Assembly: GCF_022682495.2 (NCBI RefSeq)
Contig: NC_071390.1
Location: 104,890,294 to 104,954,293, forward strand
DNA from: Desmodus rotundus
Taxonomy: Eukaryota > Chordata > Mammalia > Chiroptera > Phyllostomidae
Direction: 5' to 3'
DNA: 64,000 nucleotides
In this document: piece after piece, positions 43,395-55,599 of the stretch
Layout: every line of letters starts with the position of its first letter
Position numbering within the stretch: the stretch's first letter is position 1
The notes under the pieces: generated by a model
What the model was told of the DNA's origin: nothing
Database searches by the model: none
The model's input: the letters and a program-made list of their open reading frames with translations, nothing else
Program-made: the position numbers and the translations under genes

Positions 43395-44668
43395 TGTTCA
43401 AATAAAAGTTATACACATATGTATTAAGGTGTACAATGTGATGGTTTGATATGTGTACACACTGTAAAATGATCACATGTCAACCTAATTAATACCTCCA
43501 TCACCTCGCATAATTACCATTTTGTGTGTGTGTTGAAAACATTTAAAATTCACCCTTAGGGCAAATTTCAAGTACACAATACAGTATTGTTAACTATAGT
43601 TACATTGCAGTATATTGGATCTCCAGGACTTATTCATCCTGCATAACTGGAACTTCGTACCCTTTAACCAACATCTCTCCATTTCCTCTCCCCTCTAGCT
43701 GCTGGCAACCACCATTCTATTCTCTGATACTGTAAGTTCTACTTTTTTAGATTCTATATGTAAGTGAGATCATGCTGTATGTGTCTTTCTCTGTCTGACT
43801 TATTTCACTCAGCATAATCTCCTCCGGGTCCATCATATTGTTGCAAATGTGAAGATTCCTTCTTTTTTAAGGCCGAATAACATTCTATCATATGTATATA
43901 CCATACTACATTTTCTTTATCCATTTATTTATCAAAGGCCATTTAGGTTATTTCCATATCTTGGCCATTGTGAACATGGAAGTGTGGATATCTCTCTAAC
44001 ATATTGATTTTCTTTCCATTGGATATATACCCAGAAATGGGATTGCTGGATTATAATGTATTTCTTTTAATTTTTTTAGGAACCTCCATACTCTTTTCCA
44101 TAATGTTGTACCAATTTACATTCCTACCAACAGTGCACAAGTGTTCCCTTTTCTTCACATCCTCACCAACACTTGTTCTCTTTTGTATTTTTGATAAAAG
44201 CCATCCTAGAAGGTATGAGGTGATATCTCACTGTGATGTGGATTTTCATTTCCTTCATGATTACTGATGTTGAACATTTTTTCATGTACCTGTTGACATT
44301 TGTTTATCAACTTTTGTGAAATGTCTATTCATATCCTTTGCCCATTTTAAAGTCAGATTATTTGTGGGGTTTGTTAACTTTATATTATGCATTTTACTAA
44401 ATTCATTTATTGGTTCTTACAATTTTTTGATGAAGTCTTAGGGTTTTCTACCTATATAATCATATCACCTATATACAGACCACTTTACTTCTTCCTTTCT
44501 AGTTGGATGCCTTTTATTCCTTTTTCTTGTCTGATTGCTTTGGCTAAAATTTTTGGTACTGTGTTGAGTAGAAGTAGCAAGAGTGGGCATCCTTGTCTTT
44601 TATCGAATCTTAGAAGAAAACCTTTGTTTATTTTTCACTAGTTATGATGTTAGCTGTGGTGTGGGCTC
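43395..44668 (-). mobile_element. L1M 3' UTR and ORF2 region, antisense
   Basis: Clear L1M antisense landmarks: AAGTACACAATACAGTATTG, TAACTATAGTTACATTGCAG, CTTATTTCACTCAGCATAAT, CATTTATTTATCAAAGGCCA, GGGATTGCTGGATTATAATG, GATTTTCATTTCCTTCATGA and AGAGTGGGCATCCTTGTC. The element is 5'-incomplete in its ORF2 and decayed. Confidence 0.85.
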
Positions 44669-45235
44669 TGGTTATCTCTGACAGCTGGAGTTCATGTCGA
44701 CCAAGACTGGGGGGGTCCTTGGCAGTGCAAGGGCTGTAGAGTCCTCAGTAGCAAAGGCTGCTGTGGTCTTCCTCCTCTCCTTTTCCATGTGGGGAACTCA
44801 CAGTGGAGGGGTTTCCTTTTGGCACTGAGATGTGTCAGTCTAGGGGTTGGTGACATAGGTAAAATGCTTCTGTGCCTTTCTTTCTTTTTTAAAATAATTT
44901 TTAAAAAAATTTTTATTTATTTTTAAAGAGAGGAGAATGGAGGGCAAAAGAAGGAGAGAAACATCTATTGGTTGCCTCTTGCACATTGCCCCCCAAACTG
45001 GGCCCTTTTGGTTCTCAGGCCAGCACTCAATCCACTGAGCCATAGCAGCCAGGGCGATTCTGTGCCTTTTCTATGTGGTCATCCTCAGTTTTTGCTGCAG
45101 TTTCTTAGTTGTACCCCAGAGCATTCTCAGAGCTAATATCATCTGTGGGTAGTTGTTAAATTATTGGGGTTTGGAGAGGGGCAGAGATCTACCAGGGATG
45201 AGACCACCTAGTCCACCATCTTGCTGGCATCACCT
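44669..45235 (-). repeat. Possible old L1/HAL1 5' UTR, antisense, split by a SINE
   Basis: Ends with CACCATCTTGCTGGCATCAC, which on the minus strand reads GTGATGCCAGCAAGATGGTG, an L1-like start. It also includes CAGAGATCTACCAGGGATG. Assignment rests on general resemblance. Confidence 0.35.
44880..45057 (-). mobile_element. Ves SINE, antisense, with exact 12-bp target duplication
   Basis: On the minus strand: GCCCTGGCTGCTATGGCTCA, GGATTGAGTGCTGGCC, then GAGGCAACCAATAGATG, a TTTCTCTCC-like stretch and an A/T-rich tail. The B-box region is deleted relative to other copies, giving a short body. TTCTGTGCCTTT flanks it exactly (44868-44879 and 45058-45069). Confidence 0.9.
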
Positions 45236-46428
45236 ACATCTCTACTCTTAGGTCAGCCTGCCAGTAGAGTAGCCAGCTGGGGAGTCCCACACCACAGGCT
45301 ACGTGATCGAAGATTAGGCAGGTGCCGAGCATACCACTCTTATGATTAAATAAGAGCTTTGGCTTAGGTCATTGCCTTTTCAATAAAATATTTTACTGCC
45401 TAAGCAGCATGTGTCTTTACCTGTTGCCTAGGATATGCAGCTTATGTTTCCTACTCCATGGATTTAAGAGAGCTTTTCTAGTCCGCCTGATGTGCTGCAA
45501 AACCTGAAGAGCTTAATACTCTTTCTACTTTAAGTTGTAGCAGGAAATAAGCAAAGTAAACACTATCTTGTTAACTGAAATAACTGAAACTGCACTGTTT
45601 TTTTTTTTTTTAATATAATCCTTTGAAAACCCTGGCAAGAAAGAAAATATGTGAGGGTGTTTGGAACCTCGGGTCTTAACTTCTCCCTCTTAATCCTGCC
45701 TGACTCAGTGTGTTTCTGGCTGCCTGAGAAATCTCTCCCTCCATAGTCTGGTCCCCACAGTATGCCTCTCAGGCTTTGCATACATATGGTGCCTGCCAGC
45801 AGCCCTACAGAGAAGGGGGTCACACAACTGCTCTGCAGCAGAAGATGCCCAAGTTATGTTTCTGGTCTACCCACCAAGCCAGATCCTTTTTGGTATAGCT
45901 GCCCTAGGAGCTGACTCAGACCAACTGTCTTCTCCCAAACTTCTGGTCGCATGAGCCCTGACAGATGAATGAAATTGCATATGCACCAGCCAGTCCCTAC
46001 AACAAAGTGCCATGGCAGCTAGGAACTTGATTTGCATCACAAACTACAAACCATGTAGTTACATTACAAGGTAGTACTGACAGGGCTCCTGTCTACATGC
46101 TCAAGGCTATACCTACATCCAGGAGGCATTAAGGAGCATAGACTAAAGCAGAAAATCTTTAACATATCATTTTGTTCAGCCTAAAATGACAAGAATCAAT
46201 CAGGTTCCAACTGGACTGCTTTCCTACTGATAGTGGGCTGTGGGCTGCAGGCAGCCATGCTGCCTTCTGGAGCTGCTGGTAGAACCGTGACCTCTTGTAA
46301 CCAACAGGAAAGTTCCTTCCAGGCCTAGGGTGTATGTCTTGGAGTTAGACATTGAGGGTAAATAGAAAACTTTAAAATGCTCTTTACAGGGGACAGGGAT
46401 CAAGGAAGGTGATAGAACGAGACCGCCA
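45236..46428. other. Unassigned sequence
   Basis: No supportable feature. A T run at about 45597-45613 is simple sequence. Confidence 0.3.
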
Positions 46429-46436
46429 TGTAGACC

Positions 46437-46616
46437 AGGGGTGTCAAACTCATTTTCCCCGGGGGCCACATCAGCCTCGCAGTTGCCTTCCAAGGGCCGA
46501 ATGTAACTTTAGGACTGTATAAACATAACTACTCCTTCACGGTTAAGAGAGAGCTCAGCACTGCTGCCAGGTAGAGGGCTGGATTCAGCCCGCGGGCCTT
46601 GTGTTTGCCACCTGTG
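46437..46616 (+). mobile_element. Nonautonomous hAT-type DNA transposon (180 bp) with exact 8-bp target duplication
   Basis: The left end CAGGGGTGTCAAACTCATTT and right end GGGCCTTGTGTTTGCCACCTG are degenerate inverted repeats (a CAGGGGTGTCAAAC-type terminus). The interior has CCGGGGGCCACATCAGCCTC, AAGGGCCGAATGTAACTTTA and GGGCTGGATTCAGCCCG. ATGTAGAC occurs on both sides (46429-46436 and 46617-46624), the 8-bp duplication that is characteristic of hAT transposition. It has no coding capacity and would have been moved by a transposase in trans. Confidence 0.88.
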
Positions 46617-46624
46617 ATGTAGAC

Positions 46625-46960
46625 AAATATTGACAGAAGAGCTTGACATTTTCAAGATCCTGGTATTTACTTCTGCCTCATCAGTAGCCTGAGCTGTCGT
46701 CCACATTTTGCTTCTTGAGAGTCTCATGTAGTGAAGAGAATAAATTCCAAATCAAAACACAATTAAGCCTAAAATCCCAAGTCCAAAAACCCTTCAGACT
46801 GTTTGTAAACATTTTGACACAGGAAAAGTAGAAGTTGGTCCTTCTGGTGAATCTAAAAATGTTTCTTTTCCAAACTGTAACATACTCCTACCCTCTTTCC
46901 TCTCTCAGCCACAAATCAATCCTCTTGATCCCTGGCATACATCAACACATTTCCTCTCTT
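46625..46960. other. Unassigned sequence
   Basis: No supportable feature. Confidence 0.3.
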
Positions 46961-47100
46961 TTCTTGAAATGATTTTTATTGGATTTTTCTTATTACAAAA
47001 GCAATACATTTATTACCATTCAAATGGAAAATATAGAAAATCCAACAGAAAAAATAAAAACTTATATCCCTACCACCAAAAATTAAGCACTCTTTAGTCA
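46961..47100. repeat. Possible old L1-type fragment
   Basis: The segment TTATTACAAAAGCAATACAT with AAATGGAAAATATAGAAAAT and CCCTACCACCAAAA recalls a widely repeated mammalian LINE segment. The family was not determined. Confidence 0.3.
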
Positions 47101-47524
47101 TGGATAAAAGACCTTTTAATGATGTGTATGTTTGTAAAAGTGGCACTTACTGCATGTATAACGCTTGTAAAGTGGCTTTCCCGCAGTTGTAACCAAAGGC
47201 ACAAAAATGAGGCATGCTCTGTGGTGGTTTCCAGAGCTTGTTTTAGAAGTCCACCTTGGACCAGGAGGATGAAGCCACCCTGTAGTGATGGAAGGACCAT
47301 CAAGGCAACCTGAGTCCCTGAGGATTTCCTGGAACGGCAGCCCCAGCAGCCTGAACTGCCCACCTTCCTGCTTCTCCAGGAGAGAGAAACACTCTCCATA
47401 ATTTAGATCATTGTTCTGCATTTCTTATGTCACACCTAGTCCTAACTCTCACTTATGCTCAGGAACTCCTGTCCCCAACTCCTCAAATTTCTGTTGGCCT
47501 CTTCTTGTTTTTACTTATCCAGGA

Positions 47525-48860
47525 GAACTTTATTTAGCACCCACTTTTGTTCACTGCTGTTCAAGGCCCTGGGGACACTGTAGTGTGGTCCTCATCCTCA
47601 CAGATTTATATCTAGAGCAAGAGACATGATACAGGTGAATAAATAAAATTATTTGGTACTGATAAGTGCTGTGAGGTAACCAAGTGGGGTGTGTGTTATT
47701 TTCCTATTACTGCTGTCACAAATTCTTGCAAACTTAGGGGTTTAGACAACACAAATTTATTGTCTCACAATTCTGGAGGTCAGAAGCCCAAAATGAGTCT
47801 CACTGGGCTAAAATCAAGGTGTCCTTCCTAGAGGATCCTAGGGGACAATTCCTTTTCTTACTTTTTCCTGCTAATAGAGGCCGCTGTGTTACATTCATTG
47901 ACTCCTGGCCCCTTCCTCCTTCTTCACAACCAGCAGTGACAGGTTTAGTCTTGCTCATGTCCCAACCCTCTGAGACCGACTCTCCTGTCTCTCTCTTCCA
48001 CTTTTAAGGACACTTGTGATCATATTGGGCCCACCCAGGTAATCCAGAATAATCTATTTTAACAACAGCTAGTTAGCAAACTTAATCCATTTGCTCCCTA
48101 AATTACCCTTCACAATAATGTACAATAACATATTCAGGAGTTGCAGGAATTAGGAGGCAGACATCTCTGGGGATAATCATTCTGCCAGCTCTAGATAAGT
48201 GATGAAGAGATGTAGCATATCCATATGGTGGCTTGATGAAGAGAGGACTCTCTGAGGAGCTGCATCCTGCTTGATAAGAGTGAGCAGGAGTTGCAGATTT
48301 CTGGAGGCAGAGCATTCTAGGTACAGGGAACAAAACAAAAACAGAACTGCTGAGGATGGTATGATATCCTCTTGTGTTGAAGAACAGAATGGAGCTCGTG
48401 GGTCCAGGGAGCATACAGGGTGATGTGGGAGATGGGAAGAGGGTCCAGGGAGCTCGTGTTTATTCTCTGTGGAGTGGAAACTTACTAGAGACTTTGAACA
48501 GCAAGGTGATGTCATTTTATGTGCTGTGTAAAGATCACTTTGTTGCTGTGTAGAGAATTGTGTGTAGATGGCAATAGAGTAAGTCAGGATAGCCCTTAAG
48601 AGGTTGTTGCAGCAACTTGGTTAAATAAAATTAATTTAGGGTGGCACCATTGGATTTTGTGTAATGAGAATGGATTCAGGATATATTTTGAAGATAGAGG
48701 CCGCTGAATGTGCTAATGGGTTCACTGTAGGGCAAAAGGAAAGAGGAGAATCAAGTATGAAGCTCGGAATTTTGGCTTGAGAAACTGGTTGGCTGATGAT
48801 AGCATTTACTGAAAAGCAGGAAAGCAGGTGAAAGAATGGATTTGAAGTAGAAATAAAGAA
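47525..48860 (-). repeat. L2 LINE, antisense, interrupted by an MLT1-type LTR
   Basis: The left part (47525-47691) has TTCAAGGCCCTGGGGACACT and GGTACTGATAAGTGCTGTGA. The right part (48188-48860) has CTGGAGGCAGAGCATTCTAG, AAGATCACTTTGTTGCTGTG, GGATTCAGGATATATTTTGA and AATTTTGGCTTGAGAAACTG. The two are in register for one reverse L2, one of the longest L2 copies here. Confidence 0.75.
47692..48187 (-). repeat. MLT1-type LTR, antisense, inserted in L2
   Basis: Almost complete: TGTGTTATTTTCCTATTACT, GACAACACAAATTTATTGTC, TCTGGAGGTCAGAAGCCCAA, CTGGGCTAAAATCAAGGTGT, GATCATATTGGGCCCACCCA, AACATATTCAGGAGTTGCAG and GGATAATCATTCTGCC. This is the full reverse order of an MLT1 LTR. Confidence 0.85.
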
Positions 48861-48941
48861 TTCTGCTCTGGTTGTGTGAAATGTGCGGTGTCTAGCACAG
48901 TTCTCACCGAGGTTATGGGATTTGTGTGTTTGGTCTGTGTA

Positions 48942-49285
48942 AATGTACTCAAGCTGCCATAAGATGCCACAGAATGGCAGCTTAGACACCAGGCATGTAT
49001 TTTCTTAGCTCTGGAAGCTGGAAGTCCATGACCAAGCTTCCAAGGCTGGTTTCTGGTTTCTGGCCTCTCTCCTGGCTTGTAGACATCACCTACTCACTAC
49101 GTCTTCATATGGTGCTTCCTCTGTGTGAGCGGAGAGAGAGATTTCTGGTGTGTCTAGGGCCTACCCTTATGACCTCCTTTAACCTTAAGTACCTCTTTTA
49201 GATGCCCTGTTTCCAGACACAGTCACATTGGGAGTAAGGACTTCAACAGATGAATTTGAGCAGACACAATTCAGCCCATAAGAGA
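48942..49285 (-). repeat. MLT1-type LTR, antisense
   Basis: Reads TCTGGAAGCTGGAAGTCCAT, CTCCTGGCTTGTAGACATCA, TATGGTGCTTCCTCTGTGTG, GGCCTACCCTTATGACCTCC, CCAGACACAGTCACATTGGG and CACAATTCAGCCCATAA. These are reverse MaLR landmarks. Confidence 0.8.
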
Positions 49286-49339
49286 GCCCAGTGAGAGGTC
49301 AGAACTTGAGATGTAAATCTGGACTTCCTTTACACATAG

Positions 49340-49903
49340 ATGACTTTACCCTCCTCCTGTAGAATCCTCTCCCACTGCATGTAGGTGGAACCTGTGAATA
49401 TAATGTGATATATACTATATCATCATATGGTAAAAGCAATTTCATAGATGTAATCAAGGCCCCAAAGCAGTTGTCTTCAAGTTAATCAAAAGAAAGACTA
49501 CCTTGGGTGGTCACGACCTTGTTGGGTGAGCTCTTTAAGAGCTGAGGTTTTTTGGTTTTTTTTTGTCTGGCTGGCCTCAGAAAAAGAAAGCACAAACCAG
49601 TGGAGAGAGGTGTATGCCTATGGAGAGAGGTTTTTCCTAGGAGCCGAGAGTGGTCCAACAGCCAGCAAAACTCAGGGACCTCAGTCATACAACCTGAATG
49701 AGCTCAGAAGAGGATCCGGAGCTCTAGGTGAGACCACAGGCTCTGCCAACAGCTTGATTACAGCTTTATGAGACTCTGAGGGAAGGACCCAGCTAAGCCA
49801 ATCTTAGAATTCTGACCTACCAAAGCTGAGATAATGAATGGATTTTGTTTTCAACACTAAGTTAGAGGTAAATTGTTATGCAGTGATAGAAAACTAACAT
49901 ATG
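49340..49903 (+). repeat. MLT1-type LTR, sense
   Basis: Sense landmarks in order: GAACCTGTGAATATAATGTG, TCAAGTTAATCAAAAGAAAG, ACCTTGGGTGGTCACGACCT, CAGCCAGCAAAACTCAGGGA, TAGGTGAGACCACAGGCTCT, GGACCCAGCTAAGCCAATCT and GTTATGCAGTGATAGAAAAC. It lies next to the antisense LTR at 48942, so the two LTRs are in opposite orientations. Confidence 0.8.
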
Positions 49904-51134
49904 CCCTCTCTACCAAAGCCATATAGCAAGCTACATTATTTTAGCTCTTCTTACAGAGTATTCTACTCCCCTGCCCTTGAAGCTCTGTATCGCCCCTGCT
50001 TGGGAAGAACTCAGCCTAGGACTAATCCCACTATCTCCTACCCCTGCCCCATTCCAGGGCTACTGAGGGTTTTGCTGATGGAAGCGGGTAGCCTCAGAGA
50101 CTCTAGGGTCCACTCAAACATGCTCTGCAGCCTGTCACTCCCCGCCTGCCCCATTCTCCATGATCCTGGTTCAGGCCATCCTCCCTCTTCCTCGAACCAC
50201 TGAGCTCCCCCAACTCCACCAGCCTTCAACTGCACAAAGAAAATAAAAGCCGTCACACAACAATTCCCTTTGTTCCCTGACACAGACTCTACATCTGTGC
50301 CTCTTCTTTCCTAGAAATAAGCAAGGTCTTCCTGGGTCAGGCTGATCACACTGGGGAAAGAATTTTCTATACTTGTCACTCCCATCTCCCCTCCTCCTAG
50401 TCATCCTCTTAGCCCAACATCAGCTAGCCTACGCCTCTCTCTGTCTATACAGACTACACCTGCTGAGTCACTGACAGCCTCCCAAAGAACAGCCTTAAGT
50501 GATTGACCCTTTGCCTCAGTGGGCCACAGCCTCGTTTCTGAGCAGTGTCTTCTCTGGGCTTCTGGTCTCCTTTTCTTTCTCTGGAGCTCTTCTTTGTTTC
50601 TGTTGTAGGGGCCTCTTCCTCCCTTTTCTAACTCCTGATGTGCCTCGGATTTCTGCAGCTGTGCACCCTCACTCCGCCTGCTCTCACTTGGTGACTTTCC
50701 ATCTTCATGTGTTTCAATTATTCCCAAACCAATCTTCACGTATATATGCCCTGAACTTAAATTTTGTGTCCCCAACTACCTACCCAGCACATCCCAGAGG
50801 GCTGAAGAAAAGTTCACATTCAAGTTAACAGAACTGGTTTCTGCCTCTCCCTTACTACCTGTCACCTCTCCCCTACTGCCTTGTGCCCAAACCATTTGCC
50901 CCTTTTTTGTAACCAGCGTCTGTGAGAGATGCTAGTGACCAGTTCTGCTCCTGATGACCACTCAATCCCTCCGTGTATCTCCACGGGACACTGTACTAGT
51001 TAGTAGTCCACTTTCCTCCCCTACCTGGTCACGACAGTGTTCATTCTTGCCGTACCCCAGTGCAGTGTCCCTCAGCAGAGCGGGACAAGGTTAACACACA
51101 AATCTGCTTACCACTTCTGCTCTGTTGGGGGTGA
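49904..51134. other. Unassigned sequence
   Basis: No supportable feature. Overlapping frames of about 75-125 codons on both strands between 50.0 and 50.8 kb lack domains. Confidence 0.3.
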
Positions 51135-51320
51135 TGTCTAAGTCCTGTCCAGGCACCCAAAGCCCTTTCTTATCTGGCTTCTTTTCTTTCTGACACTCAC
51201 CCATTCCCATTCCCCTCCTCAAATGTCACACTCCATCCATACTGGATGTTAACCATTTCCTAAGTGGTCACACCATAGCTCAACTTCAGACTTTCACAAG
51301 TACTTTTCTTTCACGAATAG
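51135..51320 (+). repeat. Probable L2 LINE fragment, sense
   Basis: AAAGCCCTTTCTTATCTGGC, CCCTCCTCAAATGTCACACT and CCATTTCCTAAGTGGTC recall the L2 3' region. Confidence 0.4.
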
Positions 51321-51871
51321 TGCATTTTTACACCTGTAGCTCAGACAGAAACCAATAGGGCCAATCAGAGCCTTCCAGGGCTGACCCAGCAATGAGTGAG
51401 GTGGAGAGGAAAGAACAGAGTTGCATTGCTGAGGGCTTCTGGGAAGGCATAAGGCTGCTCAGAGGAGAACCAGAACAGTATCATGAATAGATCAGATAAG
51501 AATCTGTGCTAAGAATTGGTCTTGGGAGGTGGACATTAGAAAGAAGGGCATTCATTTGCCATTAGGGATGTAGGGGGGAGGGGCTGGCAAATGTGAAAGA
51601 GAGTAGAGATAACACCAGGAAACAGCCTGATCGCTCTGGCTAGAAGGTAGACTCCTTCCAAGAAGCAGTGAGCGCTGTCTGGCAAGCTGTCTTTCCTGTT
51701 GAACCTGCCTCCACGTTGTCTCTCTGTCTGTGCCCTAAGTGATACTGACTGCGTTTTTCCACATTAATCTTCCCCCTGCAGGAAACAGCACTTGTGCTAC
51801 AAACCAGAAAATACAGCCCTAATTTATAGTCTTTGTTCTCTGATTCTTCCACATGCCTTAGCCTTAATCTT

Positions 51872-51965
51872 CAAACTTCAGTCATTCAGAAAGTACTTTT
51901 TGAGCATCTACAATGTGCCAAATATTGTGGCTGGTGAGATTCAATAAGGAGGGTATGGTCTGAGG
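51872..51965 (-). repeat. L2 LINE 3'-end fragment, antisense
   Basis: CATTCAGAAAGTACTTTTTG, GAGCATCTACAATGTGCCAA and GTGGCTGGTGAGATTCAATA match the reverse L2 end ('attcaacaaatatttattgagcacctactatgtgcca'). Confidence 0.65.
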
Positions 51966-53639
51966 TGTTGTGTGCACATCAGCGAGGCAGACAGAGACAG
52001 GAAATACATTCTGAATTTAGCAACCAGTGGTTCTTGATATGTTGTTGATTGATTGGTGGAGTGATGTCAGATAAGTGATGCATAAAAAACCCCCAACCAT
52101 GCGTTTGATAAAAATGCACATTCCCTAGGACTGCCTCAGACATACGGGCAGAATTACCTGCAAAGGGGCCTGAGGGTTGCATGTTTTATAGGTTCTCCAG
52201 GTGCCCCTTGGATGTATGAGAATTCAGTAGTTCTCTGGTATGTGAACAAAATATGGGAAACATAAAAATGATGAATCATGGTCTCCGTCCTTCTGCAATG
52301 TAGGGAGGACATGGAATGTCCCATAAAAGGAGCTCTAAGGAAACAAAAATGTGGGTGCCCACATTTATAAACTTGTCCGCAAGCCAAGAGGGACTCGGTT
52401 AGCTCTTTAAAATACGAGTTCAGTAACATTCATGACATTCTGTGTTTTTGTCATGGACTAAGGCACAAGGCCCCAAAATCTGTGGATTCAAGCCAAGGAC
52501 TATGAAATAACCAGAAAACAGGATGTCAAATATTTTTGCAGCAAATCATCGATTTGGGCTAAATAAAAACTGACTGTCACTGAAGTGAACCAGAGGCTTG
52601 GCTCAGCAGATGTGACAGAAGTCAAAAGCCAAGTCAAGGTGAAAGGTCACGGGCCACAAAATGCAGGGATCTAGGTCCAAGTCCAGGTGACTCCAGTATC
52701 CAGGCCCAGTGGAGGCAGTACTGGGTAACAATGGCATTTCCTGCACAGGTGATTTGGGCCATGCTGACCAAAGCTCAACAGCTGGGGAGAGAGCAGCTTC
52801 TCTCAGTCAGAGTAAAACCTGAGAAAGTTCAGATCTTGAAGAGGAGTGGAAAGCATAAATAACTAGGATGGGAGAAGGAGCACAGGAAGCTCTGGAAATG
52901 AGGGTTGTGAAAGACCAACATGCACTTGGTGTGGATGTCCTCACCAGAAAAGGACGCCAAGCTGACCTTCCTCCCTGGTCCCTGCCTTCTGCACTGAACC
53001 TTTGAGACAGACACTACTGGGGGGTCAGGAGTGAGGAGGGCACCAGGCACGTGGAGTGGACTTTTGTGTGACTGAGTATCACCCATTGCCCTTGTTCTAC
53101 ACCCGCTGGCCTCCTTGGGAGAACCATCCCCTCCTTGGTTTTGCCTTGGTGGGAGTGCCAGGGCTGCATAGACGCTGTGACCAAGGAGTGTGGGAGACCT
53201 AGGCTCACTCTCTCTCTGACTCAGTGGGAGTCTTGTAGGGACAGAAGACAGTGATGCCAAGTGATTTCTGTGGCAGGTCAAAGGCCGGGTCTCATCTTGA
53301 TTCTGAGCCTGACACAGTCTGGGCTCTGTCTTCTCTCTGACTTTTTTCCCTCATACCTCCATCTTCTTCACGTGACTCATGCCACAAGGCCTTCAACGAT
53401 GACATCAAAGATGCTCTGCATGCTCCTCCCTTTTCAGGTTCTGTAATTGCGAGATAGTCCACATCTTCGCATATCTGATAATCCAGCCACAGAGACCAAA
53501 AATGCAGCGGGTGATAGGAAACGAGCAAAGTACAGGTATTTGTATGTAAGCAAAGCAAACTAAAGAATAAAAAGGAAGACACGTGTCATTTCTACACAAA
53601 TCAGTTATTTAATATTCAAATAATCAATAAGGCCACTGT
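51966..53639. other. Unassigned sequence
   Basis: No supportable feature. Frames at 52829-53281 and 53292-53582 (minus) are considered chance. Confidence 0.3.
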
Positions 53640-53825
53640 ATATTCATCAGGCTGTTCAGTACACGTTTGTAAAGCACCCACAAGAGGCTGAATCCTAAAG
53701 GTAAAAAGGAAATAAGGAAGCATTACTGTGTTGAGGGATGACTCTTTTGGAAGAGACAGTTATGTCCACTATTAACGTAATAAAATGTTACAGAAGTGTG
53801 ACAGATGAAATTCTAGCTCTGTCTT
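53640..53825 (-). repeat. Probable L2 LINE fragment, antisense
   Basis: GTTCAGTACACGTTTGTAAA, GCACCCACAAGAGGCTGAAT and later AATAAAATGTTACAGAAGTG fit the reverse L2 end, diverged. Confidence 0.4.
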
Positions 53826-55599
53826 TCAGAACTGCCCATTGACTTATACAAAATGACCAACAGAAGGAATTAATGCAAAAACTCCAGCCCCTTCCATCTG
53901 TAAAGGAGAAAGGCTTCCTGGTGGATGCATTTGTTATTTTCATTTGTCCCTGTGTTTGGGGTGTGTTGTTGTTTAGAAAGTAGAAAGGAGCTTGGGGGCC
54001 TTAGTGAATTGAATGTGTGGGCTTTCCTTTGTTCCCACCTGAAATCTCCCTGAAACGCTCATAGAGGCAGAGAAAGAAGGGAAGAAGAAAAAGGGGAAAG
54101 GACAAGGAGCGGGAAGGGGAGGGAGGGGTGGGAAGACTGTGGGATATGAAAAGTGGGTGAATCATCACACTGAGGACAGAGTGAAGCCAATAGGGTCCTG
54201 TGTGCCTGAATTACCCCTGGGGTCAGAGATAGGAAGTAGCAGGGACCTGTGAATGGGGAGAAGGTGGGCCCAAAAATGAAAGGCTTATAGGAAACTTGAA
54301 AAGAAGCCCCTCCCTCCATCACTCACTATAAGGCAACTGCAGCCTGGAGAAGACTTGGTCCCTGCTGGGGTCAAAGAGAAGGTCTCTGCTGAATGGGTTA
54401 AGTGAGCGACCACACATTGAGGGGTGAGGCCACCCCACACCCCTTTTCTTTCCTCATGTGAGTCTTGTAACACTGGTGGCTGCAGGACAGCACCTTCCAG
54501 ACAAGATGTGGACACACTTTTTTAGAGTCTCATTAATCCTCGAGACAAGCCCCGTAGGTTCTAATATAAGCACCCCAGTGACACCCTCCCACTACACCAC
54601 GCCATGCGGACACATACACAATGACCATCACCCCATCACTCCTCTGTGTGGACGGGCCCCACCCACCCGACTCTGGAGAAAAGTGGCCAGTGTTGAACTC
54701 ACACCAGGATAAACAGAAAGCCATTCAGAGGAAAGGGACACAATGCAGGGAAACATAAAAACACTAGGGATTTGCATCCTAGAGAGAGGAGAGGAGATAC
54801 TGCAGGCAGGACACAAGAACAAAGATATATTTGTGGTTTGGAGAGTAGGTAAAACATTTGAGGGAACAGTTGTGGACTGAGGGATGACCCAGACCTTCCA
54901 CAAGGCATGCCGTCACAGCATTCCTGAACTTGGGGGTAAGGGATGGTCCTGAGAGCCGCAGTCACAGGGGGAGAGTGTGGCCACGTGTAGGATTGGGAAC
55001 AAATGCCACCTACAATGGGAAGATAATGCTGGACTATGGGAGGTGATGGAGCAAGGACCCCTATCCTTAGCGACCTCCCGCTAGAATCCTTATCCAGCCC
55101 ACTTACTGGACCTGGTCACAGGGAGAGCTTAGACTCTCATAAATTCAGGGTCCCTTTCTCGGGAAGCGAGTAGAGATGTGTTCCTATTGAATGAGGGAAT
55201 AGATAGACAAGAAACAAAAGGGCACTGGGTCCAGAGAGAAAATCCAACACAAGAAAGAGGGGAAAAGTCCTCAGAGTCCCTTGGTGGACCCTGAGCAAAC
55301 CCAGCAGAGACTGGAGAGGAAGACCACAGCCTTGGGAGCTCAGCACCAGGAGATGGGACAAACGGTACAGATATGATGTGCATGTCTGGGAGAGGTTTAT
55401 GAGGGGACCCCCCAAAAACGGAATTATTTTCTGGAAGGCAGGCCCCTTGTAGTACAGGCTTCCTCTGCTAGGTGAGTGGTCTAGGAGCCCCACTGAATCA
55501 GTGTACCAGCTGGTGTTGTTGTGAGGCTGTGTTCAGCTTCAGTGAATTTTTTTTAAAGACTCAACATGTTTGCTCATTTCATGATGGGTGATTTACAAG
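53826..55599. other. Unassigned sequence with a purine-rich tract
   Basis: Contains an almost pure A/G tract at about 54061-54140 (AGAAAGAAGGGAAGAAG and so on, ending GGAGGGAGGGGTGGG). No gene or named repeat. Confidence 0.35.

Noticed and set aside
52829..53281. 150-codon minus frame
   Set aside because: No domain, no gene context, and another frame overlaps it.
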